Of a DNA stretch of 64,000 nt, positions 1-8,175 are shown one piece after another. How positions within the stretch are numbered: position 1 is the stretch's first letter; the number at the start of each line of letters is the position of its first letter. The DNA lies in NCBI GenBank assembly GCA_028278335.1, contig JANQEN010000210.1, positions 35,765-99,764 of the forward strand. Direction: 5' to 3'. Both the position numbers and the translations under genes were made by a program. The notes under the pieces are model-generated. The model worked only from the letters and a program-made list of their open reading frames with translations. It searched no databases and was not told the DNA's origin. The stretch comes from Chitinivibrionales bacterium (lineage in GTDB: Bacteria > Fibrobacterota > Chitinivibrionia > Chitinivibrionales > JANQEN01).

Positions 1-503
1 TCCAAAATTGACTCTAAAGGCTTCATCATATCAGTAAAGAGCTCAACCATTTTTTCAAGTCGTATCTGATACTCGACTTGTAAAGTATCACCATCTTCAA
101 CTATGGTCGAGTCATTTCCCATGGTTAGGTCGATCTCCCAATCACCAACAACAAAATTCTTTTGTCGCAATTGAGCCCGACTATCACGGTGGATAAACCG
201 ATGATAACGACTCTTTATTTTTAACACAACATCAACATACCCGTTCTCATTGAGGGCAATAGACTTAATGGTACCCACCCGTTGCCCCAAAATACTTACG
301 GGTGTAGTCTTTTTTAAGCCTGAAGCAGTTTCACACCGAATGTAAAGTTCGATTCGCTTTTCAAAAATCTCAGCTTTTACTAAGGCAAAAATCAACAGAG
401 CCGGAATGATCAATAGTGGAAGTATCACAAAGAGACCAACAAAGAAATTCCTATGCCGATAATAAAAGGGATCTCTGGTTTGTCTAGAATCTATTGAATC
501 CAC
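1..503 (-). CDS. MlaD-like MCE-domain protein (partial, 3' end outside window)
   Basis: Partial gene not in the ORF track because it starts with GTG and runs off the window edge. The start follows the ATPase stop by one base, with AGAGG in the last ATPase codons as ribosome site. The product has a short basic cytoplasmic start, one membrane segment around residues 20-42 (FFVGLFVILPLL...), then an MCE core with the typical pattern GLKKTTPVSILGQRVG and IKSIAL. MCE proteins of the Mla type are anchored in the inner membrane, face the periplasm and carry phospholipids between membranes together with an MlaE permease and MlaF ATPase. Those two lie directly upstream here, so the assignment is firm at family level; direction of transport and substrate are not visible. 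Confidence 0.88.
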   Translation of the reverse strand, partial: MDSIDSRQTRDPFYYRHRNFFVGLFVILPLLIIPALLIFALVKAEIFEKRIELYIRCETASGLKKTTPVSILGQRVGTIKSIALNENGYVDVVLKIKSRYHRFIHRDSRAQLRQKNFVVGDWEIDLTMGNDSTIVEDGDTLQVEYQIRLEKMVELFTDMMKPLESIL

Positions 504-504
504 C

Positions 505-1242
505 TTAGCCTCTTTTACTGATAAACGACACAAATTCCGTGTCCTGTTGCTCTTGACGGAGCGTAGCGATATCTGGATATATGGTTGCCTCTCTATTATG
601 TAAAAAAAGAATCGGGCAACCCAATTGCTCAATTAAGCTAATTGTATGGTTTACAATAAGAATTGTCAAATTCGAGTGATTACAAAGATCCGTCAGTATG
701 TTAAAAATTCTCTGAGCCATTATCGGGTCCAACCCAGCAATCGGCTCATCCAAAAAGAGAAGTTTCGGCTGCATCACTAATGCCCGTGCAATAGCAACGA
801 TACGAGATTGGCCAACCGATAGAGCTTCCGGTAGTTTATGGGCGAGACGCACAATATCATAGATCTCCAAATGGTGTCGTACCTGGTTTTTTATCTCTCT
901 TTCATTTAAAGAGGTGTGATATCGTAGACAAAGAGCCAAATTATCAAAGACACTCATATTGCTTATTAGAGCATGTTGCTGAAAAACAAAGCCCATCTCC
1001 TGACGAACTTTATTCAAATCTCTTTGAGAGAAATTCTTAATACTCTTTTCATCCCAATACACATTGCCCTTATCCGGTTTTCTCAGTCCAGCACAGATCT
1101 CTAGCAGGGCGCTTTTACCACTCCCACTTTTTCCCAACACAAAAACATTTTGTCCTGGTTTGATACAAAAGCTCACGCCATTCAGCAAATGCTCGCCACC
1201 AATTGAGTAATCTATGTTATCTAATCGGAGTTGAAATGGCAT
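505..1242 (-). CDS. MlaF-like ABC transporter ATP-binding protein
   Basis: ABC ATPase of about 245 residues that powers the MlaE/MCE lipid transporter encoded on both sides. Walker A is GKSGSGKSA, the Q-loop is FVFQQHA, Walker B is LLFLDEP and the switch His is in NHT. The signature is LSVGQ rather than LSGGQ, a mild change often tolerated. I chose the start at MPFQLRL (1242) over the track's Met at 1266 because family alignment begins there; the start lies inside the end of the permease gene (26-base overlap), which suggests translational coupling. The stop is one base from the MCE gene. Confidence 0.9.
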   Translation of the reverse strand: MPFQLRLDNIDYSIGGEHLLNGVSFCIKPGQNVFVLGKSGSGKSALLEICAGLRKPDKGNVYWDEKSIKNFSQRDLNKVRQEMGFVFQQHALISNMSVFDNLALCLRYHTSLNEREIKNQVRHHLEIYDIVRLAHKLPEALSVGQSRIVAIARALVMQPKLLFLDEPIAGLDPIMAQRIFNILTDLCNHSNLTILIVNHTISLIEQLGCPILFLHNREATIYPDIATLRQEQQDTEFVSFISKRG

Positions 1243-2008
1243 AGGAACCAACAGTAAGAATAACATTCGTAAGAATAGTCACTACAATAGAGCTCACCAC
1301 AGCTTTAAACACTGCCCGAGGAACAAATCGAACCGTGGAGACCATAAGTCCATAATAACAGCTAACAATCGCAATTACTCCACCAAAAAAAAGGCACTTC
1401 ACGGTGAAAACTACAATATCAATGATACTGAGTGCATGCAACACCTCATTAATAAAGGCAAAAAATTGCACTGGCACTAAGATTTTCGCTGCTAAAAGCC
1501 CACCAACGATTGCGACAATATCAAAGAAAACATTCAAACAGATTAGCGAAATCAACATTCCCAAAAATGCTGGTAGTACAAGGAAATGAACTAAATTAAT
1601 TCCCATGACCTTCAGGGCATCAATCTCTTTAGACACCTTCATTGTGCCAATATAAGCGGCAAGGGCAGCCCCAGAGCGCCCAATAACAACAAGGGAAGTA
1701 AAAAAGGGTCCAAGCTCCCGAATAACAGAAATTACCATTATTCTGCCAAAATATTCACTGGCACCAATTTCTGGCATATTGGTTGTGGCTTGAACAACAA
1801 TGATTATCCCACAGGATAATGCAATGAGCCCAACAAGGATCAGCGCATCAACTCCGGTAAAAAGGACTTGATCAATAAGCTGACGAAGGGATACATGTCG
1901 CCGACCACTCTTGGTAACAAGACAGATAAGGGTATCATAGGCAAGACCCATGATGTCAAAAATTTGTTGAAACCAAGCAATGATCTGCTTTCCTGTTTGA
2001 GAAATCAT
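1217..2008 (-). CDS. MlaE-like ABC transporter permease
   Basis: Integral inner-membrane permease (263 residues) of the MlaE/YrbE family, first gene of the mlaE-mlaF-mlaD-like operon. Five to six hydrophobic segments are visible, and the family hallmark around ELGPFFTSLVVIGRSGAA and EIDALKVMGIN is present (the MlaE 'ELGP...RSG.A' and 'EI.AL..MGI' signatures). A good ribosome site (GAGAGGG) precedes ATG at 2008. In diderm bacteria this complex moves phospholipids to or from the outer membrane to keep lipid asymmetry; nothing here shows direction. Confidence 0.92.
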   Translation of the reverse strand: MISQTGKQIIAWFQQIFDIMGLAYDTLICLVTKSGRRHVSLRQLIDQVLFTGVDALILVGLIALSCGIIIVVQATTNMPEIGASEYFGRIMVISVIRELGPFFTSLVVIGRSGAALAAYIGTMKVSKEIDALKVMGINLVHFLVLPAFLGMLISLICLNVFFDIVAIVGGLLAAKILVPVQFFAFINEVLHALSIIDIVVFTVKCLFFGGVIAIVSCYYGLMVSTVRFVPRAVFKAVVSSIVVTILTNVILTVGSYAISTPIR

Positions 2009-2443
2009 AGCGCCCTCTCGGTCTCTTTATTTTCCCGTTGCACGAAAACTGGCGCTCTGATTATACAATATTTTCCCCCACTTTTTCTATAATTTCTGTA
2101 TATTATTCAAGGTAGGCGGGCAAGAAAATGTACTATTATAAAAACGCTATTTTGCCTATGGATCTGCATAAAGATATTTTTATAGTAACTAGTTTAAATC
2201 CTTGATGCTTTGAAAAGATAAATTTTTGGTTGCATTTTTATGTTTTATGCAAAAATGCATGTCCATTACTATCAATCTCATAGATTAGGGATTAAAAAGG
2301 TATAGTTTTCAAATATTTGTATTATATTATATATGAATAGCTATTTTTATTAAAGGATAGCTGGGGAGTAATAGAATTATATTTATACTTTCGAATTTTT
2401 ATCTTCAATTTTTCTCAACCACTTAATACCCAGGGGGGGACCA
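2009..2443. other. Divergent intergenic region, mla operon / M14 peptidase
   Basis: AT-rich 435-base region between two divergently read units, so it should hold promoters for both. On the minus strand a TATAAT (2060-2065) lies about 50 bases before mlaE, without a convincing -35. On the plus strand no clear promoter stands out. A run GGGGGGA just before 2444 is the ribosome site of the peptidase gene. No ORF or RNA gene is visible. Confidence 0.4.
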
Positions 2444-4189
2444 ATGTATTTTAAGAAGCCCTTAATCTTAGTCCTATGTCTTTGTGGATTTCTTTTTTCT
2501 GAAAGTTTAAGCAGCTACCAAAAGGCATGCAGCTCACTTGATAAGTTGGGCGAAGTCCGTTTTAAGTTTTCAATCAAATCACCGGCAGAATTGCTTAACC
2601 TCACCAATGAAATTTCATTGGACAAAATTACAACAAATGAGGTAATAGCTTATGCAAACCAGGAAGAGTTTGAAGCATTCCGGAAATACAATTACGAGTA
2701 TGAGGTATTGCCCTACAATGATCCTGTTGATGAGCCTAATCAGATGTCCGATTATGCTAATGTAACCTTTCCAAATTTTGACTGGACCAAGTATCCTACC
2801 TATTCTGGATACCTCAAAATTATGGAGGATTTGGAGAAAACCTATTCTGATAAGGTAAAGTTACATCAGATTGGAACCAGTGTTCGAAACAGAAAGCTTT
2901 TAGTTCTCAATGTTTCCAGCAATGTTGGTACTAAAGGAAATAAACCAAAGTTTCTTATGAATGCAGGTATTCATGGTAATGAGCTTGTACCCATTATGAA
3001 TATGATGCGCCTTGTTGATTGGCTTTGCTCAAAATATAGCTCCGATGCCAGAGCAAAGAGAATTCTTGATAGCATCGATATGTGGGTAAGCCCTATGCTC
3101 AACCCAGATGGAACCTATAAAGGCGGTAATAACGCCAGTGTTGTCTCCAATGCCCAGCGTTATAATAATAATCGCGTTGACTTGAACCGCAACTGGGCAC
3201 GTTTACCAGGTGCAGGCCAAACTCCCAGAGAAGAAAAGGAGACCACGGCCTTTTTAAAGTATGAAAAAAGCCATATCTGGGCAATGGGTATTGGCTGGCA
3301 TTCCGGAACAGAGGGTATCTCCTATCCTTGGTCCTCCTTTGGTCGTGCACACCCTGATAAAGCTTGGTATGAGTATGTTGGTGATCTGTATGCCAACCAA
3401 GCTCAAGCAGATGGCCCCAATGGATTTTTCGATGATATTCATAATGGTAATGGCCAGGGTTACTACCATCTCTATCCCGCGAAGGGAACTGCCAAGGATG
3501 CTATTTGCTTTTATCAGAACACTCGCACAAACTGTCACGAATCATCTACAACTAAGAATATGCCAGCAAGCCGGTTAAATAATTATTGGAATTATCATTT
3601 CAAGGCTACACTTAAATATGTCCAGGAAGCTCTTCATGGTATTCGGGGTGTTGTAAAGGATTCTGATACAAAAAAAGCGCTCCCAGCTAAGGTGTGGGTA
3701 GAGGGACATGATAAGAACCAAGATCGGTCCTATATATTTGCTGATACCACAAATAATGTGGGCAACTATCATCGCCTTATAATCGCAGGAACCTATAATC
3801 TGACTTTTTCCTGCGAAGCCTATAATTGTCAAAGCAAAACGGTCCGCAATATTCAAGTCAGAAATGGTAGAGCTACCTTTGTCGACGTTGAACTCGATTG
3901 TGACATCTCTCCGATTGGCCAAAGCGTCAAACTGACAAACAATGCAATTTCTATTAAAAAGACCAATAAGGGTATCGAGTTTACCTGCGGCAACAAAAAT
4001 ATTGTGGGTGCCTCAATTTATAATGTTAAGGGTAAGGTTGTTGCAAGCCTTTCAACCCGCCCTGGTATGAATCGTTTTGTATGGAATGGCAAAGGAAACA
4101 ATAATACAGCCGTGAGCAATGGCTGCTATTTAGTCACCCTTCAAACAACTAAGGGACAGCTTACAAAACGTTTCAATTTTGCCCACTAA
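2444..4189 (+). CDS. Secreted M14 zinc carboxypeptidase with C-terminal sorting-like domain
   Basis: Exported metallocarboxypeptidase, 581 residues. Residues 1-19 form a signal peptide. The M14 domain spans about 115-395: zinc ligands H177 and E180 (GIHGNE), the third His H286 (GWHSG), a substrate-binding NPDG..RVDLNRNW region and probable catalytic Glu 366 (NCHES). Residues 397-475 look like a carboxypeptidase regulatory-like beta sandwich (GIRGVVKDSDTKKALPA). The last 80 residues resemble a FlgD/Por-secretion tail (IYNVKGKVV...W.GKG...NGCYLV), which in Fibrobacterota and Bacteroidota marks export across the outer membrane or surface attachment. Single gene with its own terminator. Likely digests extracellular peptides or wall peptides; substrate not deducible. 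Confidence 0.9.
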   Translation: MYFKKPLILVLCLCGFLFSESLSSYQKACSSLDKLGEVRFKFSIKSPAELLNLTNEISLDKITTNEVIAYANQEEFEAFRKYNYEYEVLPYNDPVDEPNQMSDYANVTFPNFDWTKYPTYSGYLKIMEDLEKTYSDKVKLHQIGTSVRNRKLLVLNVSSNVGTKGNKPKFLMNAGIHGNELVPIMNMMRLVDWLCSKYSSDARAKRILDSIDMWVSPMLNPDGTYKGGNNASVVSNAQRYNNNRVDLNRNWARLPGAGQTPREEKETTAFLKYEKSHIWAMGIGWHSGTEGISYPWSSFGRAHPDKAWYEYVGDLYANQAQADGPNGFFDDIHNGNGQGYYHLYPAKGTAKDAICFYQNTRTNCHESSTTKNMPASRLNNYWNYHFKATLKYVQEALHGIRGVVKDSDTKKALPAKVWVEGHDKNQDRSYIFADTTNNVGNYHRLIIAGTYNLTFSCEAYNCQSKTVRNIQVRNGRATFVDVELDCDISPIGQSVKLTNNAISIKKTNKGIEFTCGNKNIVGASIYNVKGKVVASLSTRPGMNRFVWNGKGNNNTAVSNGCYLVTLQTTKGQLTKRFNFAH

Positions 4190-4208
4190 GACAACTTTGA
4201 TCTAAATA

Positions 4209-4245
4209 AAAAAAGGGTTGCCGAATTTCGGCAACCCTTTTTTTT
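4209..4245 (+). terminator. Rho-independent terminator of the M14 peptidase gene
   Basis: Perfect 13-base arms AAGGGTTGCCGAA / TTCGGCAACCCTT around a one-base centre (effective loop of a few bases), followed by eight T. It ends one base before repeat element copy 1. Confidence 0.95.
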
Positions 4246-4406
4246 ACCCAGATTATACAGTAGGTGTAGATGCAGAAGTGCAAGATTACGATTTAGTAAG
4301 ACTTGAAAGTCTTAATGGGCATAGGATTACAGGCTACTTCCCAAGCGTACATCCGGTAAAAGTCGTGGTGTGCTTCTGCGCTACTTCCTATTGCAAAATC
4401 TGGGTT
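4246..4406 (+). repeat. Dispersed TIR element, copy 1 (internal-deletion type A)
   Basis: About 161 bases bounded by inverted ends (ACCCAGATTATACAG ... TTGCAAAATCTGGGTT). Compared with the full copy at 22831 it lacks the middle block running from TTTTGAAGGGCAT to AAAAGCCTGA; the join falls at a shared TGAA. The two flanks of the deletion create a hairpin AAGACTT-GA-AAGTCTT. The ORF-track entries 4218-4409 and 4293-4502 are artefacts of this element. Same subtype as copy 5 at 63596. Confidence 0.9.
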
Positions 4407-4428
4407 TAATTCCAGTAAAATTATTTTA

Positions 4429-5694
4429 CTATTTTTTACTTTTACCAGCTTCTGTACTTCTTTTTTTTGAAGCTGCAGGTAAATAGAGACGAAATGAAGC
4501 ACCCTGTCCTTCCAATGACTCTGCAGTAATTATACCCTCATGTTTGCTCATTATCGAATAAGAAGTTGCAAGTCCAAGACCAGATCCATCCTGTTTTGTG
4601 GTAAAAAAGGGATCAAATACTAGGGGCAAATCCTCTTTAGAAATACCAATACCATGATCCACAACTGTGACTTCCACATATTTGCCTGATTTCAGAGGTA
4701 AATTATCCTCGGGTTTAACACTTTTATTGCAGATTGCAATATCTATAGTGCCCCCCTCAGGCATCGCATGCCAGGCATTAATCAAAACATTCTCTATCAC
4801 CTGGGTAATTTGTGACTCATCAACTTCCACAGACCAAATTTCATTTTCAACCACATAGGAACATTCAATATTGGACCCACTGAGCACCAGTTGACTGGAT
4901 TTCTTAAAAATATCTGAAATTGAGGCGACTTTGCGAATCGGTTTTTTTGTCCTTGAAAAGGAGAGCAATTGTTGGGTAAGATTTTGACACCGCACCAAGG
5001 CATTCATTGCTTTTTCCATAGATTTAGTAATTTTTTCATTACAGAGACATCGCTCACGGGCTATTTCGATATACCCAAAGGCGATAGTAAGCAGATTCTT
5101 AAAATCATGAGCAATGCCACTGGCAATGAGTCCAATCGACTCTAAACGTTGTGCCTGAATATACTGCTGCTCTAATCGCTTCTTCTCCTCCTCTATCTTC
5201 TTTCGCTCGGTAATATCCCGAATAATACCGACAGAACCGACAAAATGCTTTCTTCCTTTTCCAGTGGTTGATTCTTCATATATACCAGTTGCGGCAACTT
5301 CACCAACGATACTCGGTGCTTCGGAGATAGTACCCTTCCTCTTCTCTGCTGTTTTCCACTTCTTTGGAACCAATCCAATCTCCAGCCACTTAGTCATCCG
5401 TCGACCTGAACGGCGTTCATCAAAGAGCTGTGGAGAATTTCTTCCACCCATATCGCTACCCTTTAATTTTTTAACCACATTAGATCGACTGACCTTTTCA
5501 ACCTCATCAGGATGAAGCAGCTCACTAAAATGTTTGCCCAGAAGCTCTTTTGGTTTATATCCCAAAAGCTTTATGTGATTGTTGACAAAGGTAAAACATC
5601 CCTCAGTATCCAATCGATAGACAATATCCGGAATAATTTCTAAAAGTTCACGATGTCCCTCTTCAATTCTTTCCTCAGTCTGTTTCTTTGTCAT
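4429..5694 (-). CDS. Soluble PAS-domain sensor histidine kinase
   Basis: Hybrid-less histidine kinase, 421 residues. A PAS sensor lies at about 14-165 (PDIVYRLDTEGCFTFVNN, then the PAC end VGIIRDITERK), a coiled linker at 162-185, the phospho-acceptor box SGIAHDFKN with H196, and a HATPase domain with N-box (VLINAWHAM), DHGIGI and GSGLGLA. No membrane segment, so it senses a cytoplasmic cue; no haem or flavin motif is obvious. The stretch between PAS core and PAC is longer than usual (lysine/arginine-rich, about 80-125). Good ribosome site AAAGGATAGGG before ATG. The cognate regulator is not adjacent. Family call firm, signal unknown. Confidence 0.9.
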   Translation of the reverse strand: MTKKQTEERIEEGHRELLEIIPDIVYRLDTEGCFTFVNNHIKLLGYKPKELLGKHFSELLHPDEVEKVSRSNVVKKLKGSDMGGRNSPQLFDERRSGRRMTKWLEIGLVPKKWKTAEKRKGTISEAPSIVGEVAATGIYEESTTGKGRKHFVGSVGIIRDITERKKIEEEKKRLEQQYIQAQRLESIGLIASGIAHDFKNLLTIAFGYIEIARERCLCNEKITKSMEKAMNALVRCQNLTQQLLSFSRTKKPIRKVASISDIFKKSSQLVLSGSNIECSYVVENEIWSVEVDESQITQVIENVLINAWHAMPEGGTIDIAICNKSVKPEDNLPLKSGKYVEVTVVDHGIGISKEDLPLVFDPFFTTKQDGSGLGLATSYSIMSKHEGIITAESLEGQGASFRLYLPAASKKRSTEAGKSKK

Positions 5695-6007
5695 ACCCTA
5701 TCCTTTAGTGAGGATCAGAAAGGCACTCCTGTTTGATTGTGTATAATTTAATTATAGACAATCATCCTTTTTGCCTCTCCTTATCTGCAACTTGTTGTAG
5801 CACACCACCATCAAAATCGACAGTTGCTTAAAAAGTAATTTCCAATTCCCTTGACCTCTGTAAAAGAATATACAAATTATATTCTCCTTTTGCCAACAGT
5901 TAGACTCTTAATTTACATTTTTTTATCTGGCTAACCATGAATTGATTGAATCCAACAAATTTCGATATAACTTTTTTGTTCGTAAACAGTAGTCCAAAAT
6001 TACTTTG
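5695..6007. other. Intergenic region with a short coding-like remnant
   Basis: No gene of credible length. On the minus strand around 5770-5835 a 20-codon frame without start (…TVDFDGGVLQQV…, ending in TGA) has protein-like composition and might be a decayed 3' end, but it is too short to call. The promoter of the histidine kinase should lie near its 5' end; no consensus pair is seen. Confidence 0.25.
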
Positions 6008-6054
6008 TAAAAGAAAAAGGGCTAGGATTACTCTTTTAAATAATCATAGCCCTA
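6008..6054 (-). terminator. Rho-independent terminator of aspS
   Basis: Read on the minus strand: AGGGCTATGATTA ... TAATCCTAGCCCT forms a stem with one mismatch, followed by TTTTTCTTTT. It lies 26 bases after the aspS stop. Confidence 0.88.
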
Positions 6055-6079
6055 AACTGTATTAATTGTCAACTAAAAC

Positions 6080-7846
6080 TTAAAGAGGAAGATGCTTTAT
6101 GCGCAACTCCTTCAATTGTTCTGGGGTAACCTCTGCAGGTGCATTCATAAGAAGATCCTGAGCCCGCTGATTCATCGGGAAGGAGATTACCTCTCTAATA
6201 TTTGATGTTTCGGCAATTAACATGACAATACGATCAACTCCCGGTGCGATGCCTCCATGAGGAGGGGCTCCATAACTAAAGGCATTTATAAGAGCGGGGA
6301 ATTTGTCATCCACAACTGATTTGTCGTATCCAGCAATATCAAAAGCCTTATACATAATTTCCGGCTGATGATTACGAATAGCACCGCTGGAAAGCTCAAC
6401 ACCGTTGCAGACAATATCATATTGATAGGCAAGCACATCGAGCGGGTCCTTCTCTTCCAATGCTTTCATACCACCTTGCGGCATTGAAAAAGGATTGTGG
6501 GAAAAGATAACCTTATTGGTCTCTTCATCCAACTCGAACATTGGAAAATCAACAATCCAACAGAATTCAAAACGATTGTTATCAATGAGCTCTAAATCCT
6601 TGCCAAGCTTGGCACGTAAATCACCGGCAATTCGGGCCGCCTCTTTTTCAACATCTGCAATAAAAAAGACCACATCACCATTTTCAACACCATTAGCTTT
6701 GGCAATTGCAGCAACCTGTTCCTCATTCAGAAACTTAGCCAAGGGACCCTTAATCTTTTCCGGAGTCCAAACAAGATAGGCCAATCCCTTTGAGCCAATA
6801 GATTGGGCATATTCAACCAGTTTATCAAAATAGCTCCGTGGTTTATCAGCAATCTTTTTTACACCGATTGAGCGAACCACACCACCCGACTCAACTACTG
6901 ATTTAAATGCCTTAAATTGCGAATCGGTAAAGAGATCGGAAACATCCTTTATTTCGATAGGGATGCGCAAATCCGGTTTATCCGATCCATACTTAAGCAT
7001 GGCCTCGCGATAGGGAATGCGCGGAAATGGAGTGGCATTGAGGATTTTCTCGCTGAAGGTGCTAAAGGTCGAGACCATCACCTCTTCAACAACATTGAAA
7101 ACATCGTCCTGAGTTACAAAGGACATTTCCAAGTCTAATTGATAAAATTCTCCCGGTGAGCGGTCTGCTCGAGCATCTTCATCGCGAAAACAGGGAGCGA
7201 TCTGAAAATATCGATCAAAACCGGAGATCATAAGGAGCTGCTTAAACTGTTGTGGTGCCTGAGGTAGTGCATAAAATTTTCCTGGGTGCACCCGAGAAGG
7301 TACTAAGTAATCCCGTGCTCCCTCAGGTGAGGAACTGGTCAAAATGGGTGTCTGATATTCATTAAATCCCAGCTCAAACATTTTCTCACGAATATGAGAA
7401 ATAATTTTTGACCGGAGAATAATGTTGTCATGAATTTTTGCTCTTCGAAGGTCAAGGTAGCGATATTTAAGGCGAAGATCCTCAGGAACCTCCTCCTCTT
7501 GAAATACGGTAAAGGGAAGATTTGCACACTCACCGAGCACTTCGTACCCATTGGCATCTACTTCAACTTCACCAGTAGGCATTTTGGAATTGACATTCTC
7601 ATCTGAGCGATAGGCGACCTTTCCATCAAACCGTACAACGGTTTCCTTTGAAAGATGGCCAACTTGATATTGAAAATCCACAGTGGGATAGATAACGATT
7701 TGGGTAATACCATAGTGATCACGTAAATCGATAAACAGGACACCGCCATGATCTCGTCGATTATGGATCCAACCGGCCAAACGAACCTGTTCTCCTACAT
7801 GCTCTTTACGTAATTCACCACAGGTGTGGCTTCTAAATTCATGCAT
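6080..7846 (-). CDS. aspS: Aspartyl-tRNA synthetase
   Basis: Class II synthetase, 588 residues, normal bacterial length, charging tRNA-Asp (and possibly tRNA-Asn). N-terminal OB anticodon-binding domain ([17 protein letters not shown]), motif 1 region with [14 protein letters not shown], motif 2 [19 protein letters not shown], a GAD insertion domain, and motif 3 [11 protein letters not shown]. The His in RRDHGG occupies the position reported as Leu in discriminating E. coli AspRS and His in the non-discriminating Pseudomonas enzyme, so this may be the relaxed type that also makes Asp-tRNA-Asn for GatCAB. That is inference; no gat or asnS gene is in the window. Single gene with its own terminator. 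Confidence 0.97.
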   Translation of the reverse strand: MHEFRSHTCGELRKEHVGEQVRLAGWIHNRRDHGGVLFIDLRDHYGITQIVIYPTVDFQYQVGHLSKETVVRFDGKVAYRSDENVNSKMPTGEVEVDANGYEVLGECANLPFTVFQEEEVPEDLRLKYRYLDLRRAKIHDNIILRSKIISHIREKMFELGFNEYQTPILTSSSPEGARDYLVPSRVHPGKFYALPQAPQQFKQLLMISGFDRYFQIAPCFRDEDARADRSPGEFYQLDLEMSFVTQDDVFNVVEEVMVSTFSTFSEKILNATPFPRIPYREAMLKYGSDKPDLRIPIEIKDVSDLFTDSQFKAFKSVVESGGVVRSIGVKKIADKPRSYFDKLVEYAQSIGSKGLAYLVWTPEKIKGPLAKFLNEEQVAAIAKANGVENGDVVFFIADVEKEAARIAGDLRAKLGKDLELIDNNRFEFCWIVDFPMFELDEETNKVIFSHNPFSMPQGGMKALEEKDPLDVLAYQYDIVCNGVELSSGAIRNHQPEIMYKAFDIAGYDKSVVDDKFPALINAFSYGAPPHGGIAPGVDRIVMLIAETSNIREVISFPMNQRAQDLLMNAPAEVTPEQLKELRIKHLPL

Positions 7847-8055
7847 AATTGTTAATCCTCAGTTACTGACAAACACATTACTATACAATTCAACCGGGTA
7901 AAAATAGTATTTGGCATGCCAACGCTGGTAAGGTTCTTGAAATCCTAGACCATGATACCACTGGATACTTGAGTATCATTTTGGCCTTCTTGGAAGTTAG
8001 AATCAGAGGAATACAGATAGCGTACTATCCTGTTTATTTATTATAGTTATTTAAA
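7847..8055. other. Intergenic region upstream of aspS and the GGDEF-EAL gene
   Basis: Divergent spacer. A start-less plus-strand frame of about 50 codons (…NSIWHANAGKVLEIL…, about 7890-8045) looks coding-like and ends in TAG just before the promoter at 8056. It may be the remains of a lost gene or chance. No RNA gene seen. Confidence 0.25.
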
Positions 8056-8084
8056 TTGACAATATTTTGGTAACTCGGTATAAT
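8056..8084 (+). promoter_or_regulatory. Consensus sigma-70-type promoter for the GGDEF-EAL gene
   Basis: TTGACA (8056-8061), 17-base spacer, TATAAT (8079-8084): a perfect match to the housekeeping consensus. Expected transcription start near 8091, giving a leader of about 85 bases. Suggests strong, largely constitutive expression. Confidence 0.85.
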
Positions 8085-8175
8085 ATCAATATATTAATTA
8101 CTAACAATTGTGTTGACAACTGCATAGTAGCCTTCTATTCATCCTGGACTTAATTTACAAAGGCTACTTATTTTC

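Noticed and set aside
4218-4502. Track ORFs 4218-4409 (+) and 4293-4502 (-)
   Set aside because: Both are translations of repeat element copy 1; the second also reads into the kinase gene on its own strand in another frame.
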